Positions 1 to 8,769 are shown, counted from the stretch's first letter. The stretch: DNA of 64,000 nucleotides from Desulforamulus hydrothermalis Lam5 = DSM 18033 (GCF_000315365.1 NZ_CAOS01000009.1:62001-126000); one strand, 5' to 3'. Notes: a model not told the origin generated them from the sequence alone. Numbers and translations are program-made.

Positions 1-254
1 CGGCGGCCACGGAAGAAAACATCATACAATATAAAAAGTGTATAAAAGATTATCTGACCTTTGTGTTAAAAAACTATCATAAACTTCGACATGACCGCAG
101 TGTTAATTACAGTACGGTATACACCCGGGTAGAGATAATAAATAAAGAGGTTGATGAGTTAACCAGGCGGCTGTTAAGTGAGGAGAAAACCAACATAGAT
201 ATTGTGGCTGAGGTTGACAGAATTGCCGGCCTGATTATTGATGTGTTCAGTTAG
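1..254 (+). CDS. hypothetical protein, 5' end outside window
   Basis: The frame is open from base 3 to the TAG at 252-254, so this is the C-terminal part of a longer gene; the GTG at 63 is an internal valine or at best a weak start. The visible part, about 84 residues, is charged and mostly helical with no Cys pair, membrane segment or motif I recognise. A strong hairpin with a T-rich tract follows at once, consistent with the end of a transcription unit. Function unknown. Confidence 0.5.
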   Translation, partial: AATEENIIQYKKCIKDYLTFVLKNYHKLRHDRSVNYSTVYTRVEIINKEVDELTRRLLSEEKTNIDIVAEVDRIAGLIIDVFS

Positions 255-260
255 GTGCTG

Positions 261-285
261 CCCCCGGCGGGGGTATTTTTATTTT
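261..285 (+). terminator. Rho-independent terminator after the first gene
   Basis: A CCCCC/GGGGG stem with a 3-base loop is followed by TATTTTTATTTT, just after the stop codon at 254 and before the pab cluster. Confidence 0.7.
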
Positions 286-330
286 GCTGCCGGTACAATG
301 CTATAGAAAACATTTGCGGGCGGAGGGACC

Positions 331-915
331 ATGGTAATTATCATCGATAACTATGATTCTTTTATTTATAACCTTTACCAGTATATAAAGGAACTGGGCC
401 ATGATGTAACAGTATTTCGCAATGACAAAATTTCCTGTGCAGAGTTGGCGGCTTTGGCGCCCACTCACCTTGTCATATCACCCGGGCCCTGTTCGCCCAA
501 GGAAGCGGGTATTTCAACAGAGGCAGTAAAATATTTTGCCGGCCGGATACCGGTGCTGGGTGTTTGTCTGGGGCATCAGTGCATCGGGGAGGCTTTTGGC
601 GGCAGAGTAGTACGAGCACCGCAGGTAATGCACGGCCAGAGCTCGCCTGTTTGGCATGACGGCAAGACCATTTATGCAGGTATTAGCAGCCCTTTTGCGG
701 CGGGCAGGTATCATTCGCTTGGTGTCGACAGGCAAAGCCTGCCGGATGATTTAGAAGTGTCGGCTTGGACCGGCAAAGGTGAAATTATGGGCTTGCGGCA
801 TAAGTTTTATACTGTGGAAGGGGTACAATTTCACCCGGAATCCGTGCTAACGCCCCGGGGAAAAGTTTTACTGGCAAATTTTTTAAATATTAAGGGCGGT
901 AAGTGGCATGATTAG
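331..915 (+). CDS. pabA: aminodeoxychorismate/anthranilate synthase glutaminase subunit
   Basis: Class I glutamine amidotransferase, 194 residues, the normal length. It releases ammonia from glutamine for the partner synthase. The nucleophile elbow GVCLGHQ (Cys near residue 79) and the C-terminal HPES give the Cys-His-Glu triad; SPGPCSP forms the oxyanion region. ATG 331 is preceded by GCGGAGGGACC. It overlaps pabB by 8 bases, which implies translational coupling. Because pabB carries the ADC-synthase signature, the main role is p-aminobenzoate for folate. In many Firmicutes such a subunit also serves anthranilate synthase; that cannot be judged here as no trp genes are visible. Confidence 0.92.
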   Translation: MVIIIDNYDSFIYNLYQYIKELGHDVTVFRNDKISCAELAALAPTHLVISPGPCSPKEAGISTEAVKYFAGRIPVLGVCLGHQCIGEAFGGRVVRAPQVMHGQSSPVWHDGKTIYAGISSPFAAGRYHSLGVDRQSLPDDLEVSAWTGKGEIMGLRHKFYTVEGVQFHPESVLTPRGKVLLANFLNIKGGKWHD

Positions 916-2347
916 AAAACCTTTACTGGTGGAATTTCACACAGATAAAACGGTTGACCAATTGTTTGCCAGCCTAAAAGAGTTGCCTTATAGTTTTCTG
1001 CTGGCTACCGGACAGCCCGCCGGAGAAGAACGGTTTTCTTTTTTGGGGGCTGACCCTTACGCTGTAATTGTTTCAAAAAACGGTTTAACTACTGTCCAGT
1101 GGCGGCATAAACCGGGGCAGACATCGGTAGCGGGCAACCCCCTGGATGTCATGAAAAACTGCTTGGCAAGGTTAGAGCCATTAGAGGTAATACCAGAAAT
1201 TCCATTCACCGGTGGGGCTGTGGGTTTTTTCAGTTACGACCTGGGGCGGCAATTAGAACAGGTGCCTGCTGCAGCGGCGGATGATCTGCAAACCCCGGAT
1301 CTTTGTTTTGGTTTATATGATGTGGTGCTGGTGGCGGATCACTTGACCGGGCAAAAAATTATCGTTTCTACCGGCCACCCGGCAGCAAGCGGAGCAAAGG
1401 CAGCAGTCCGGGCCAGGGCAAGGGCCGCTTGGCTGCGGGAGTTATTACAGTACAACAGCGGTGCGGCCGGCAAAGCAACCGGACAGCCGCCCGTCAACCT
1501 GCGGGCTAACTTTACCGGACAATCTTACCGGGAGCGGGTAAGGCAGGCTGTTGAACACATTTTAAACGGGGATATTTTTCAGGTCAATCTCTCCCAGCGT
1601 TTTGAGCTGCAATCAGCTATGGACAGCTGGCAATTATTTCAAGATCTTAAATCTATCAGTCCGGCTCCTCAGTCTGCCTACTTAAAGTTTCCGGCTATTG
1701 AAGTGGTATGTTCTTCACCGGAACGCTTTTTACAATTAAATCATCAGAGGCAGGTAATAACCTGTCCTATTAAAGGCACCCGGCCCCGGGGTGCCAATGA
1801 AGCAGAGGATTTGCAAAACTACCTGGCTCTTAAGCACAGTGACAAGGACCGGGCAGAGTTAACCATGATAGTGGATTTATCCCGAAGCGACCTGGGCAAA
1901 GTTTGCGAAATCGGATCGGTAGAGGCTGAAATGCCCTATCGAATAGAAACTTTTTCAACCGTCCACCATTTGGTTGCCGCTGTAAGGGGGCAGCTGCCCG
2001 GCAATAAAGGAATTTTCGATTTATTAAAGGCGGCCTTTCCCGGTGGTTCTATAACCGGTGCGCCCAAGATTAAAGCCATGGAAATTATTGACCGGTTGGA
2101 ACCGGTGCGCCGGGGCATTTATACCGGTTCCCTTGGTTATATCGGCCTGGACGGCAGGGCAGATTTGAACATTGTTATCAGAACCGTTATCAAAGTAAAA
2201 GGGCGCTACTATTTTCATGTGGGGGGAGGCATAACTGCCAAATCAGATGCCGCTGCCGAGTATTACGAAACCCTTGATAAGGCAAAGGCATTATTAAGGG
2301 CACTGCGGTTTGAAGGGAGCATTTATCATGGTCCTTACACTGATTGA
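908..2347 (+). CDS. pabB: aminodeoxychorismate synthase component I
   Basis: Chorismate-binding enzyme of 479 residues that aminates chorismate to 4-amino-4-deoxychorismate with PabA. Family signatures: PIKGTRPRG near residue 288 and PGGSITGAPKIKAMEIID near residue 377. The lysine in PIKGT is the catalytic lysine typical of PabB, whereas TrpE has alanine there, so this is folate rather than tryptophan synthesis. The start ATG lies inside the pabA stop region and the end overlaps pabC by 20 bases, so the three genes form a tight operon. Confidence 0.93.
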   Translation: MIRKPLLVEFHTDKTVDQLFASLKELPYSFLLATGQPAGEERFSFLGADPYAVIVSKNGLTTVQWRHKPGQTSVAGNPLDVMKNCLARLEPLEVIPEIPFTGGAVGFFSYDLGRQLEQVPAAAADDLQTPDLCFGLYDVVLVADHLTGQKIIVSTGHPAASGAKAAVRARARAAWLRELLQYNSGAAGKATGQPPVNLRANFTGQSYRERVRQAVEHILNGDIFQVNLSQRFELQSAMDSWQLFQDLKSISPAPQSAYLKFPAIEVVCSSPERFLQLNHQRQVITCPIKGTRPRGANEAEDLQNYLALKHSDKDRAELTMIVDLSRSDLGKVCEIGSVEAEMPYRIETFSTVHHLVAAVRGQLPGNKGIFDLLKAAFPGGSITGAPKIKAMEIIDRLEPVRRGIYTGSLGYIGLDGRADLNIVIRTVIKVKGRYYFHVGGGITAKSDAAAEYYETLDKAKALLRALRFEGSIYHGPYTD

Positions 2348-3182
2348 CGGGCGTCCGGTACATAATAACCGCCCGGGCGTTCTAACCTGGGGCTGTGCTT
2401 ATGGTTACGGTCTTTTTGAAACTATTTTAATTCAAAACAACCAAGCGCTGTTTCTTAAGCAACATCTGAGAAGAATGCGCGCTTCAGCGCGGTTTTTGCG
2501 TTTAGCCATGCCGCCGGATGAACAGTTAATTCAATGGGTGAAGTACCTGCTGGAAACCAACCGGCTGCCGGCGGGCAAACTGAAAATCACTTTGCTGGCC
2601 GATGAACCTGTACCGGGTGCGGCAAAAATTGCTTCTCGGGTAATTATCACTGTGCAGCCGGGACAACCCTACCCGGCGGAGTTTTATGAAACCGGTGTGG
2701 CGGTGGGGCTGTTAAAACAAATTAAAAATGAACAGTCAGAACTGGTGAAACACAAAACCTTAAACTATTTGGAAAATTTTTTGGGTAGGGAACAAGCCAG
2801 GAAAAATAACTGGTTTGAAGGGCTGTTTTGCAACACTAAGGGGCGGTTGTGTGAAGGGACGGTCAGCAACCTGTTTATTATTAAAGATCAAAACATAATT
2901 ACCCCCGGCGAAAGCGAGGGCTTGTTGCCGGGGGTTACCAGGGAATTTGTTATAAACTTGGCCAGAAAAAATAACCTACCTTTAACGGTGGGGCAGATAA
3001 CCATTCCCGAGTTTTTTGCCGCCGAGGAGATTTTTTTAACCAACTCTTTGTTTGGCATCATGCCTGTAACCCGCAGGGGAGAAATGCTTGTCGGCGACGG
3101 AAAGCCGGGCCGGCTAACCGGGCAATTGATTGTATTATACCGGACGTTCATAGAGGACAGCGTTAGTAATAAATGCTTATGA
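2328..3182 (+). CDS. pabC: 4-amino-4-deoxychorismate lyase
   Basis: Fold-type IV PLP enzyme, 284 residues, completing p-aminobenzoate synthesis by removing pyruvate from ADC. Visible marks are GYGLFETI near the N-terminus, the catalytic lysine in VKHKTLNYL, and EGTVSNLFI, a phosphate-binding stretch typical of BCAT-like enzymes. I place the start at ATG 2328, 7 bases after GAAGGGAG; an upstream TTG at 2310 lacks a ribosome binding site. The operon partners pabA and pabB favour PabC over branched-chain or D-amino-acid aminotransferase. The 3' end overlaps the convergent RDD gene by 6 bases. Confidence 0.9.
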   Translation: MVLTLIDGRPVHNNRPGVLTWGCAYGYGLFETILIQNNQALFLKQHLRRMRASARFLRLAMPPDEQLIQWVKYLLETNRLPAGKLKITLLADEPVPGAAKIASRVIITVQPGQPYPAEFYETGVAVGLLKQIKNEQSELVKHKTLNYLENFLGREQARKNNWFEGLFCNTKGRLCEGTVSNLFIIKDQNIITPGESEGLLPGVTREFVINLARKNNLPLTVGQITIPEFFAAEEIFLTNSLFGIMPVTRRGEMLVGDGKPGRLTGQLIVLYRTFIEDSVSNKCL

Positions 3183-3626
3183 TTCCCCGGTTGCAGCAAC
3201 AGGGTCCGTTTTTATTACCACGGTGCCGGCGGCATAGTCATGCAGACCTCTGCCGTACATAAGTATTAACACGATGGTGGTCAACATCCAAAACAACCAG
3301 CCGGTTTTAACTAAAGGATAGGTTAGCAAATAAACCGGGTAGAGAGTAAAGGCAAATTCCCGCAACAAGTAGCGGCCCGGGTGTAATTTTTTGCTGTTAT
3401 ATGCCTGTATACGGATTTTCATTACCCTTTTGCCTACCGTTTGACCGTGCCAAACTATGTTCAATAATACAATAGCTGCCAACAGAAAACCGCCGGCTAT
3501 GGTTTCAATGGTTTTTTGGTTGTTTTGCCAGCCAAGCCATAGGTAAATGGGTAAAGTAATAACCACTTTATCAATAATCCGGGCAATTAAACGCTCAAAA
3601 GGGCTGGCGTAGGGCAGTTCGCTCAT
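3177..3626 (-). CDS. RDD family membrane protein
   Basis: 149-residue integral membrane protein. The N-terminal FERLIARIIDKVVI has the Arg-Asp arrangement that names the RDD family, and GQTVGKRVMKIRIQ is the conserved cytoplasmic loop. About four hydrophobic segments follow, near residues 20-35, 45-60, 90-105 and 110-130. RDD proteins are poorly understood; some act in Na+/H+ exchange or compatible-solute transport. AGGAGG lies 6 bases before the ATG. It is monocistronic and convergent with pabC. Confidence 0.8.
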   Translation of the reverse strand: MSELPYASPFERLIARIIDKVVITLPIYLWLGWQNNQKTIETIAGGFLLAAIVLLNIVWHGQTVGKRVMKIRIQAYNSKKLHPGRYLLREFAFTLYPVYLLTYPLVKTGWLFWMLTTIVLILMYGRGLHDYAAGTVVIKTDPVAATGES

Positions 3627-3749
3627 ATGTACCTCCTAACGCTTGCATTTTTTACAAAAGTAACAAATTGTTTTAATATTTTCAACCATAATATTTTGAC
3701 AGACAAAGCCCGGCACCCCGGCCAGGTTTTTTGTTATATGCAGAGAAAT

Positions 3750-3758
3750 TTCGACAAA
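3750..3758 (-). promoter_or_regulatory. exact Spo0A box (0A box) between RDD and efflux genes
   Basis: TTCGACAAA is the exact complement of the 0A-box consensus TTTGTCGAA known from Bacillus. It lies in a 246-base divergent intergenic region, about 115 bases before the efflux operon and 124 before the RDD gene. The match is seen in the sequence; control by Spo0A is inferred. Confidence 0.4.
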
Positions 3759-3872
3759 GTATTATTTATTTAGAATTAAAAATATTTTTTGTGAGACAGA
3801 AGGAAGCTGTATGAACGTGGCGAATTAACTTTTGCATATTGAGTAGGAATATTGAATGGGGGTACATCACGG

Positions 3873-4721
3873 GTGGCAACAAGAAATGTTATAACCGCGC
3901 TTTTGTTGTCTGCGCTGGTATTTTTGTATGGGTGTAACCAGCCGGCAGGCACTAACCGGCAAGCGACCGGGGAAAAAGCACCGACCCAGGCTGCAGTTAC
4001 CGAAAAAAACAAACCAAAGGTCATCACTTTCAGCGGGAAAATTGAAGCGGTGCAGTGGGCTAACTTGGTAAGCAAAGTGGCCGGCAAGGTTGCTGCCGTT
4101 TATGTTGATATGGGCAGTTTTGTTAAAAAAGACCAGTTACTGGTCAGCCTGGCCGCGGAAGATAAGGCCGCCGAGGTAACAGAAGCAATTACCCAGGTGG
4201 ACAGCGCGAAGGTAGAATATGAGTTGGCCCAAAATAGCTACCGGCGGGGTAAGGAACTGCTGGCAGCCCAGGCAATTTCCCAGGCGGATTATGAAAACCT
4301 CTACGAGGGACCTTATAAAAAGGCAGAAGTAAAATTGAGATCGGCCCAGGCCGTCCTGCAAAAAAAGCAAATTGCTTATGACGACATGTTTATCAAAGCT
4401 CCCTTTGCCGGCGTTATTACGGCTAAAAACATTAACCCTGGCGAAATGGCAGGCACTCAAAATCCGGTTTTAACCCTGGTAAACCTTGACCAGGTGGTTA
4501 TCCGGGGGACGGTGGATGAACATCATATCAACAAACTTAAAGTGGGGCAGCAGGTTCAAGTGAAAGTGGCAGCTGTGTCAGAGCAGCCATTTACCGGTCA
4601 AATTAGTAACATTGCCATGGCTGCCGATTCTCAAACCAAGGCCTTTCCTGTCAAAATACAGGTGGCTAACCCCAATCATTTGTTAAAGCCGGGCATGTTT
4701 GCGGAAGTTACAATCCCCTGA
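3873..4721 (+). CDS. HlyD/RND-type efflux adaptor lipoprotein
   Basis: Membrane fusion protein, about 282 residues. A short basic N-terminus and hydrophobic stretch end in LVFLYGC, a plausible lipobox with Cys near residue 21. Then come a lipoyl half-motif (GKVAAVYVDMGSFVKKDQLL), a coiled-coil hairpin near residues 90-150, the second lipoyl half (IKAPFAGVI) and a beta-barrel domain. I choose GTG 3873 because GGGGGT sits about 9 bases upstream; the in-frame TTG 3852 has no such site. It leads an operon with a second adaptor and a DHA2 pump, so it probably assists drug or metabolite export. Confidence 0.8.
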   Translation: MATRNVITALLLSALVFLYGCNQPAGTNRQATGEKAPTQAAVTEKNKPKVITFSGKIEAVQWANLVSKVAGKVAAVYVDMGSFVKKDQLLVSLAAEDKAAEVTEAITQVDSAKVEYELAQNSYRRGKELLAAQAISQADYENLYEGPYKKAEVKLRSAQAVLQKKQIAYDDMFIKAPFAGVITAKNINPGEMAGTQNPVLTLVNLDQVVIRGTVDEHHINKLKVGQQVQVKVAAVSEQPFTGQISNIAMAADSQTKAFPVKIQVANPNHLLKPGMFAEVTIP

Positions 4722-4787
4722 TCATATTTAAACAAAAAGGTTTATAGTTGACTGTAACCCTGACCTGTTGCAGATGCGGAGGGAATT

Positions 4788-5441
4788 ATGAAAAAGAAAA
4801 ACATTTATCTGGTTTTGCTGGCCATGGTTGTTACACTGGCGGCGGTTTCTTTTTATTACTGGTATCAAAACGCACACTATGTAGCAACAGAAGACGCCCG
4901 GGTGGACGGTGAAATAATTAAAGTCAGCCCTCAGGTGGCCGGCCTGCTGGTTGAGTTGCCGGTGTACGAAGATCAGTATGTTGATCAGGGAGAAATGATT
5001 GCCAGGCTGTCGGACGTAACTTTAACACCGGGCGCCAACTTAGACCTGGCTGTCATCAAAGCACCCATTAGCGGGACAATTATTAAGAAGATCGGGCACG
5101 TCGGCGAAATAGCCTCGCCCGGCGTACCGGTGGTTATGATGGCAGACCTGCAAAACTTGTATATAACAGCCAACATTGAGGAGACCAGCCTCAACAAGGT
5201 AAGAGTTGGTCAGGCTGTTGACTATACTATCGACACTTTTCCTGGGGTGAGGTTTACAGGCAAGGTTGTTTCCATCGGCAATGCCGCTAACTCAGTTTTT
5301 TCTTTGTTGCCCCAGCAGAATACCGGCAATTCCTTTACCAAGGTAACACAAAGGATACCTGTAAAGATCAGCATTGATGATTACCGGCAATGCCGTTTGT
5401 TGCCGGGCATGAATGCTGTGGTTAAGATTCATATCAAATAG
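4788..5441 (+). CDS. short EmrA/HlyD-type efflux adaptor
   Basis: 217 residues with an N-terminal signal anchor (residues 6-25) followed by ATEDARVDGEIIKVSPQVAG, typical of EmrA-like proteins. The lipoyl halves around VYEDQYVDQGEMIARL and IKAPISGTII are separated by only about 15 residues, so the long coiled-coil hairpin of EmrA is absent. A beta-barrel follows. The shape fits a Gram-positive membrane with no outer-membrane channel to reach. AGGGAATT lies 5 bases before the ATG. The pump gene starts 3 bases after its stop codon. Confidence 0.8.
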   Translation: MKKKNIYLVLLAMVVTLAAVSFYYWYQNAHYVATEDARVDGEIIKVSPQVAGLLVELPVYEDQYVDQGEMIARLSDVTLTPGANLDLAVIKAPISGTIIKKIGHVGEIASPGVPVVMMADLQNLYITANIEETSLNKVRVGQAVDYTIDTFPGVRFTGKVVSIGNAANSVFSLLPQQNTGNSFTKVTQRIPVKISIDDYRQCRLLPGMNAVVKIHIK

Positions 5442-5444
5442 GGG

Positions 5445-7070
5445 GTGGTGGGGCTGCACAATCAGGATAACTCATCCCGCCGGCAAAATCAGCCGCCCCC
5501 GTATGCTGCTGAAGCAAAATCAATACCTTGGGGTGCCTTGTTGATCCTGGTCATCGGGGCCTTTATGGCCATCCTGGACAGCAGTATTGTAAACGTGGCG
5601 CTGCCCCGCTTTATGACCCTGTTTGGATCGTCAGCGGATGAAATTCAATGGATTCTTACCGGTTATATGCTTACTTCCGGTGTGGTAGTACCTATTACCG
5701 GCTATCTGGGAGACCGCTTTGGCAATAAGCGTATGTATATCTGGTCGGTGGCGGCTTTTACGCTGGGATCGTTGCTCTGCGGATTAGCCTGGAGCACCCA
5801 ATCACTGACGGTTTTCCGGGTAATTCAAGCCATTGGCGGGGGGATGATTATTCCCGTCAGCATGGCCATGATCTACCGTATTATCCCCCGAGAGAAAATA
5901 GGACTGGCTTTAGGTATCTGGGGTATTGCTGCCATTATGGCACCCGCTGTGGGGCCCACCCTGGGCGGTTACCTGGTAGATAATTACAGCTGGCATTGGA
6001 TTTTTACCATTAATATTCCCATCGGCATTGTGGCCATTATGTTGGCCATTGCTTATCTTGAGGAAACACCGGTGCAAAAGAACCTTAAACCCGACCTGGT
6101 TGGCATTTTGCTCAGTTCGGCCGGCTGTTTTGCATTGCTGCTGGCCCTCAGCGAAGGACAGGACAAGGGTTGGACATCGCAATATATTGTGACGCTGCTT
6201 GTTTTTTCAGGTTTTGTCCTCTGCCTGTTTGCCCTCTGGGAGTTGCAGGTGCCCAACCCGCTGATTGATATCAGGTTGCTAAAAAATCCTGTGTTGTCCG
6301 CCAGTTTGCTGGCTACCTGCCTGACAACCATTGGTTTGTTTTCAGCAGTGTTTTTAATACCCATTTATGCCCAGAACCTGCTTGGTTACACACCGATGGA
6401 AACAGGCTTGTTAATGATGCCCATGGCCCTGGTGACGGGTTTAATGATGCCCATTAGCGGTAAATTGTTTGATAAGTTCGGTGCCTTCTGGCTGGGTATG
6501 ATCGGGATGTCCCTGGTAGTGGCGGTTACTTATTACCTGCACACCTTAACGCTGGACACAAGTTATCGTCATTTGCAGGTTATCTTATCTTTGCGGGCGG
6601 TTGGTCTGGGGTTAGCCACCATGCCGTTGACCACTGCGGGCATGAACACTGTGCCGAGATTTTTGGTAGGCCGGGCCTCGGCCCTGAACAACACCGTCCG
6701 GCAGATTTCCGGCTCAATGGGCATTGCTTATTTAACCTATGTTATGCTGCAAAGACAGGCATATCATACCGCCGTTTTAAATGAAAGTGTCAGCCTGACA
6801 TCCCCGGTGGCCTCTTTAGCCCAGGCTCAAATAAAAGGTTATTTGGTTGGTTACGGATTAAACGGAGAAGCTGCCCGGCAGGGAAGCTATAGCGTGATCT
6901 CCGGTTTGCTGGCCCGGCAGTCCTTTATGAACGCCATCAGTGATACTTTCGTGGTAAGCGCTGTCATTATCGCCCTGGTATTGCCTTTGATGTTTTTGCT
7001 CAGCAAACAGCGAGTGGAGCAGGAAAGAATCAAACAACAAAATTTAAGTCAGGGGCGGCTGCCGGCTTAA
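5445..7070 (+). CDS. DHA2-family MFS drug efflux pump, EmrB/QacA type
   Basis: 541-residue, 14-segment transporter that exports drugs or metabolites in exchange for protons. ILDSSIVNVALP in the first segment is the DHA2 D1 motif, GYLGDRFGNKRMY is MFS motif A, and GIAAIMAPAVGPTLGGYL is antiporter motif C. Length and motifs match EmrB. It starts at GTG 5445 or GTG 5448 just after GGGG, directly behind its adaptor gene. Substrate unknown; the exact 0A box upstream of the operon hints at stationary-phase or sporulation control. Confidence 0.88.
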   Translation: MVGLHNQDNSSRRQNQPPPYAAEAKSIPWGALLILVIGAFMAILDSSIVNVALPRFMTLFGSSADEIQWILTGYMLTSGVVVPITGYLGDRFGNKRMYIWSVAAFTLGSLLCGLAWSTQSLTVFRVIQAIGGGMIIPVSMAMIYRIIPREKIGLALGIWGIAAIMAPAVGPTLGGYLVDNYSWHWIFTINIPIGIVAIMLAIAYLEETPVQKNLKPDLVGILLSSAGCFALLLALSEGQDKGWTSQYIVTLLVFSGFVLCLFALWELQVPNPLIDIRLLKNPVLSASLLATCLTTIGLFSAVFLIPIYAQNLLGYTPMETGLLMMPMALVTGLMMPISGKLFDKFGAFWLGMIGMSLVVAVTYYLHTLTLDTSYRHLQVILSLRAVGLGLATMPLTTAGMNTVPRFLVGRASALNNTVRQISGSMGIAYLTYVMLQRQAYHTAVLNESVSLTSPVASLAQAQIKGYLVGYGLNGEAARQGSYSVISGLLARQSFMNAISDTFVVSAVIIALVLPLMFLLSKQRVEQERIKQQNLSQGRLPA

Positions 7071-7110
7071 ATCAGCCTCGCCGGCCATGGGGATTACCTG
7101 TTTCACATAA

Positions 7111-7148
7111 CACACTGCGCTCCCCTAAAATTGGGGAGTGCAGTGTGT
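7111..7148. terminator. hairpin after the efflux operon
   Basis: Inverted repeat CACTGCGCTCCCC / GGGGAGTGCAGTG with one mismatch and a short AAAATT loop. It lacks an immediate T-run, so it may act as a transcript-end stabiliser rather than a strict intrinsic terminator. Confidence 0.5.
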
Positions 7149-7211
7149 AAACAAACCTTATATTTATCGACAGTCTGGCTCTCTTAAATGGGGGCGTTTT
7201 TTTTAGGCGGG

Positions 7212-7880
7212 TTAGATACCCAGCCTTTTTTTTGTGGTCACCGGCAGGTGCTGTTTTTTGAGCCGGGCCATAATATTTTCTTCATCAACGTAGCAAACCA
7301 GTTTAAAAATAATGTCAGCCAGCAAAATGGCAGCCAGTGCATCTAAAATTGCGTGCTGTTTGACAAATAAGGTAGATATAATGATCAGCACGCCGCAAAC
7401 GGTTACCCCACAGTAAAGAAATTTTGATTTGAAACTGGATTTGTTAATGGCTTTAATCATCAGATAACTGGTTAAACAATGAATGCTGGGAAAACAATTA
7501 TACGGCTGGTCTATTTTATAAAGTGTTAACACCAAATAGGTTAATATATCATCACCTGCCGGCTGCGGCCGGGGAACCGTTGTTTGGTATGTGAAGAAAA
7601 AAAGATAACAGACAACCAGCCCCAGGTTGTAGCTTAGGAGTGTTTTGTAGTATGTTTTTTTATCCTTTAAGCACAGGTATAGCAGGACATAAAGTATAAA
7701 AAAGTACCAGCCCAGATAGGGTATAATAAATGCTTTAATAAAGGGGATTTCCCGATCCAGGTGAGTAACCAGACTGTTTACCTCCCGGCCTGGATTATTT
7801 AAGATTTTGTAAAAAATACTTACGGCCGGGATTGATAACATCAGACTAATGGAGGCTGCCTGCCCTTTAAAGGTATTCAT
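7212..7880 (-). CDS. PAP2 family membrane phosphatase
   Basis: 222-residue membrane protein of the phosphatidic acid phosphatase type 2 superfamily. PRPQPAG marks the first motif region, CFPSIHC the second (catalytic His) and KQHAILDALAA the third (HxxxD). Such enzymes act on lipid phosphates, for example undecaprenyl pyrophosphate or phosphatidylglycerophosphate, on the outer membrane face. About six hydrophobic segments are visible. The start is ATG 7880 behind GGTGGTGAA. Monocistronic; substrate unknown. Confidence 0.8.
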   Translation of the reverse strand: MNTFKGQAASISLMLSIPAVSIFYKILNNPGREVNSLVTHLDREIPFIKAFIIPYLGWYFFILYVLLYLCLKDKKTYYKTLLSYNLGLVVCYLFFFTYQTTVPRPQPAGDDILTYLVLTLYKIDQPYNCFPSIHCLTSYLMIKAINKSSFKSKFLYCGVTVCGVLIIISTLFVKQHAILDALAAILLADIIFKLVCYVDEENIMARLKKQHLPVTTKKRLGI

Positions 7881-8133
7881 TTCACCACCCATCCTTTTGC
7901 CTGAAATGACATGGTCTATAATAATTGACAGGATAAATTGTCTTTTGTTTCAGTATTTTATTATACAACTTTATATTTTATATCTTGTAGTGTTGGCGGT
8001 AAATTTTATTCTTTAGATAAATTGCCGTTTTTTTATTGTATTATGGCACCGGGATTTTAAAAATAACAGGAAAACCAAAGGGAATGGTGGAATATACAAA
8101 AACAATTAACACAAACGGTGGGAGGTTTTGCCC

Positions 8134-8247
8134 ATGAAATGTATTTACGAGGATGTTCCGTGCCGATGCAATACTTCCTGTCAAGACGAATGTGAGGACT
8201 GTTACTGCCTTAAGTGCCCGCTCAGGGAAAGGCCGCCTCATTATTAA
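8134..8247 (+). CDS. 37-residue cysteine-rich small protein
   Basis: ATG 8134 is preceded by GGTGGGAGG at a good distance. The product has 8 Cys in 37 residues (positions 3, 10, 12, 16, 20, 23, 25 and 28) and ends RERPPHY. The regular Cys spacing suggests a metal-binding knuckle or a disulfide-rich peptide. There is no signal sequence, so it should stay in the cytoplasm. I do not recognise a family. Confidence 0.55.
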   Translation: MKCIYEDVPCRCNTSCQDECEDCYCLKCPLRERPPHY

Positions 8248-8394
8248 AAAATTAAAAAGGGGAAAGCCAACCCTTTAAGCTGCGGCTTTATTAAGGGAGA
8301 TGAGTGAAGTTGCAGACCTGGGTACAGCATTATCGTTCATCAGTAGGAAGGTTGATCTTAATAACATTATTATTAATTAATGGGGGGGCAACGG

Positions 8395-8769
8395 ATGGAC
8401 AGGGAGGTTCCCAAGGTAAAACTGGAAACTGTAATTAAACTATGTACAGAGGGCATTGAGATGCTCAGCCAGGGCAAGGTCCAGGAGACTGTCAACGGTT
8501 TAATGCACACCTTGGAGATGGCCAGGCAGATGATGGCCGTACATAAGGCCAGGGGTGAGGTCTGGGTAAGGGCTAAAGTTAAACTGGGGGATGTGCCACC
8601 GGGTACCCGCGGCTGGTTGCTGAGGAACGACGAGGGCGGTATGCTGATATTTTGGGAGGTGCCGGACAGCCCGCGGCCCCTGGTAGATCTGTTTTGGCGG
8701 GATAGCTTTCAAGAGTATATTGAATTAGAGGACCGGTGTAACCACCGGCATGACCACTGGCACCAGTAA
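8395..8769 (+). CDS. hypothetical protein, 124 residues
   Basis: Soluble protein with a helical N-terminal half (to about residue 55) and a beta-rich C-terminal half containing VWVRAKVKLGDVPPGTRGWLLRND and LIFWEVPDSPRPLVDLFWRD. The latter resembles the small beta folds in which a conserved 'PGTRG' turn precedes a strand. The tail is His-rich (CNHRHDHWHQ) and might bind metal. I prefer ATG 8395, which has GGGGGG 5 bases upstream, over ATG 8380. Not recognised; transcribed alone. Confidence 0.6.
   Translation: MDREVPKVKLETVIKLCTEGIEMLSQGKVQETVNGLMHTLEMARQMMAVHKARGEVWVRAKVKLGDVPPGTRGWLLRNDEGGMLIFWEVPDSPRPLVDLFWRDSFQEYIELEDRCNHRHDHWHQ

Noticed and set aside
7917-7970. Promoter with TTGACA upstream of the Cys-rich small gene
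   Set aside because: No convincing -10 element at proper spacing; the site is also far from the gene at 8134.
8300-8380. 26-codon frame MSEVADLGTALSF... behind AAGGGAG, and an overlapping GTG frame
   Set aside because: Two overlapping frames compete and neither shows clear coding character; too short to support.
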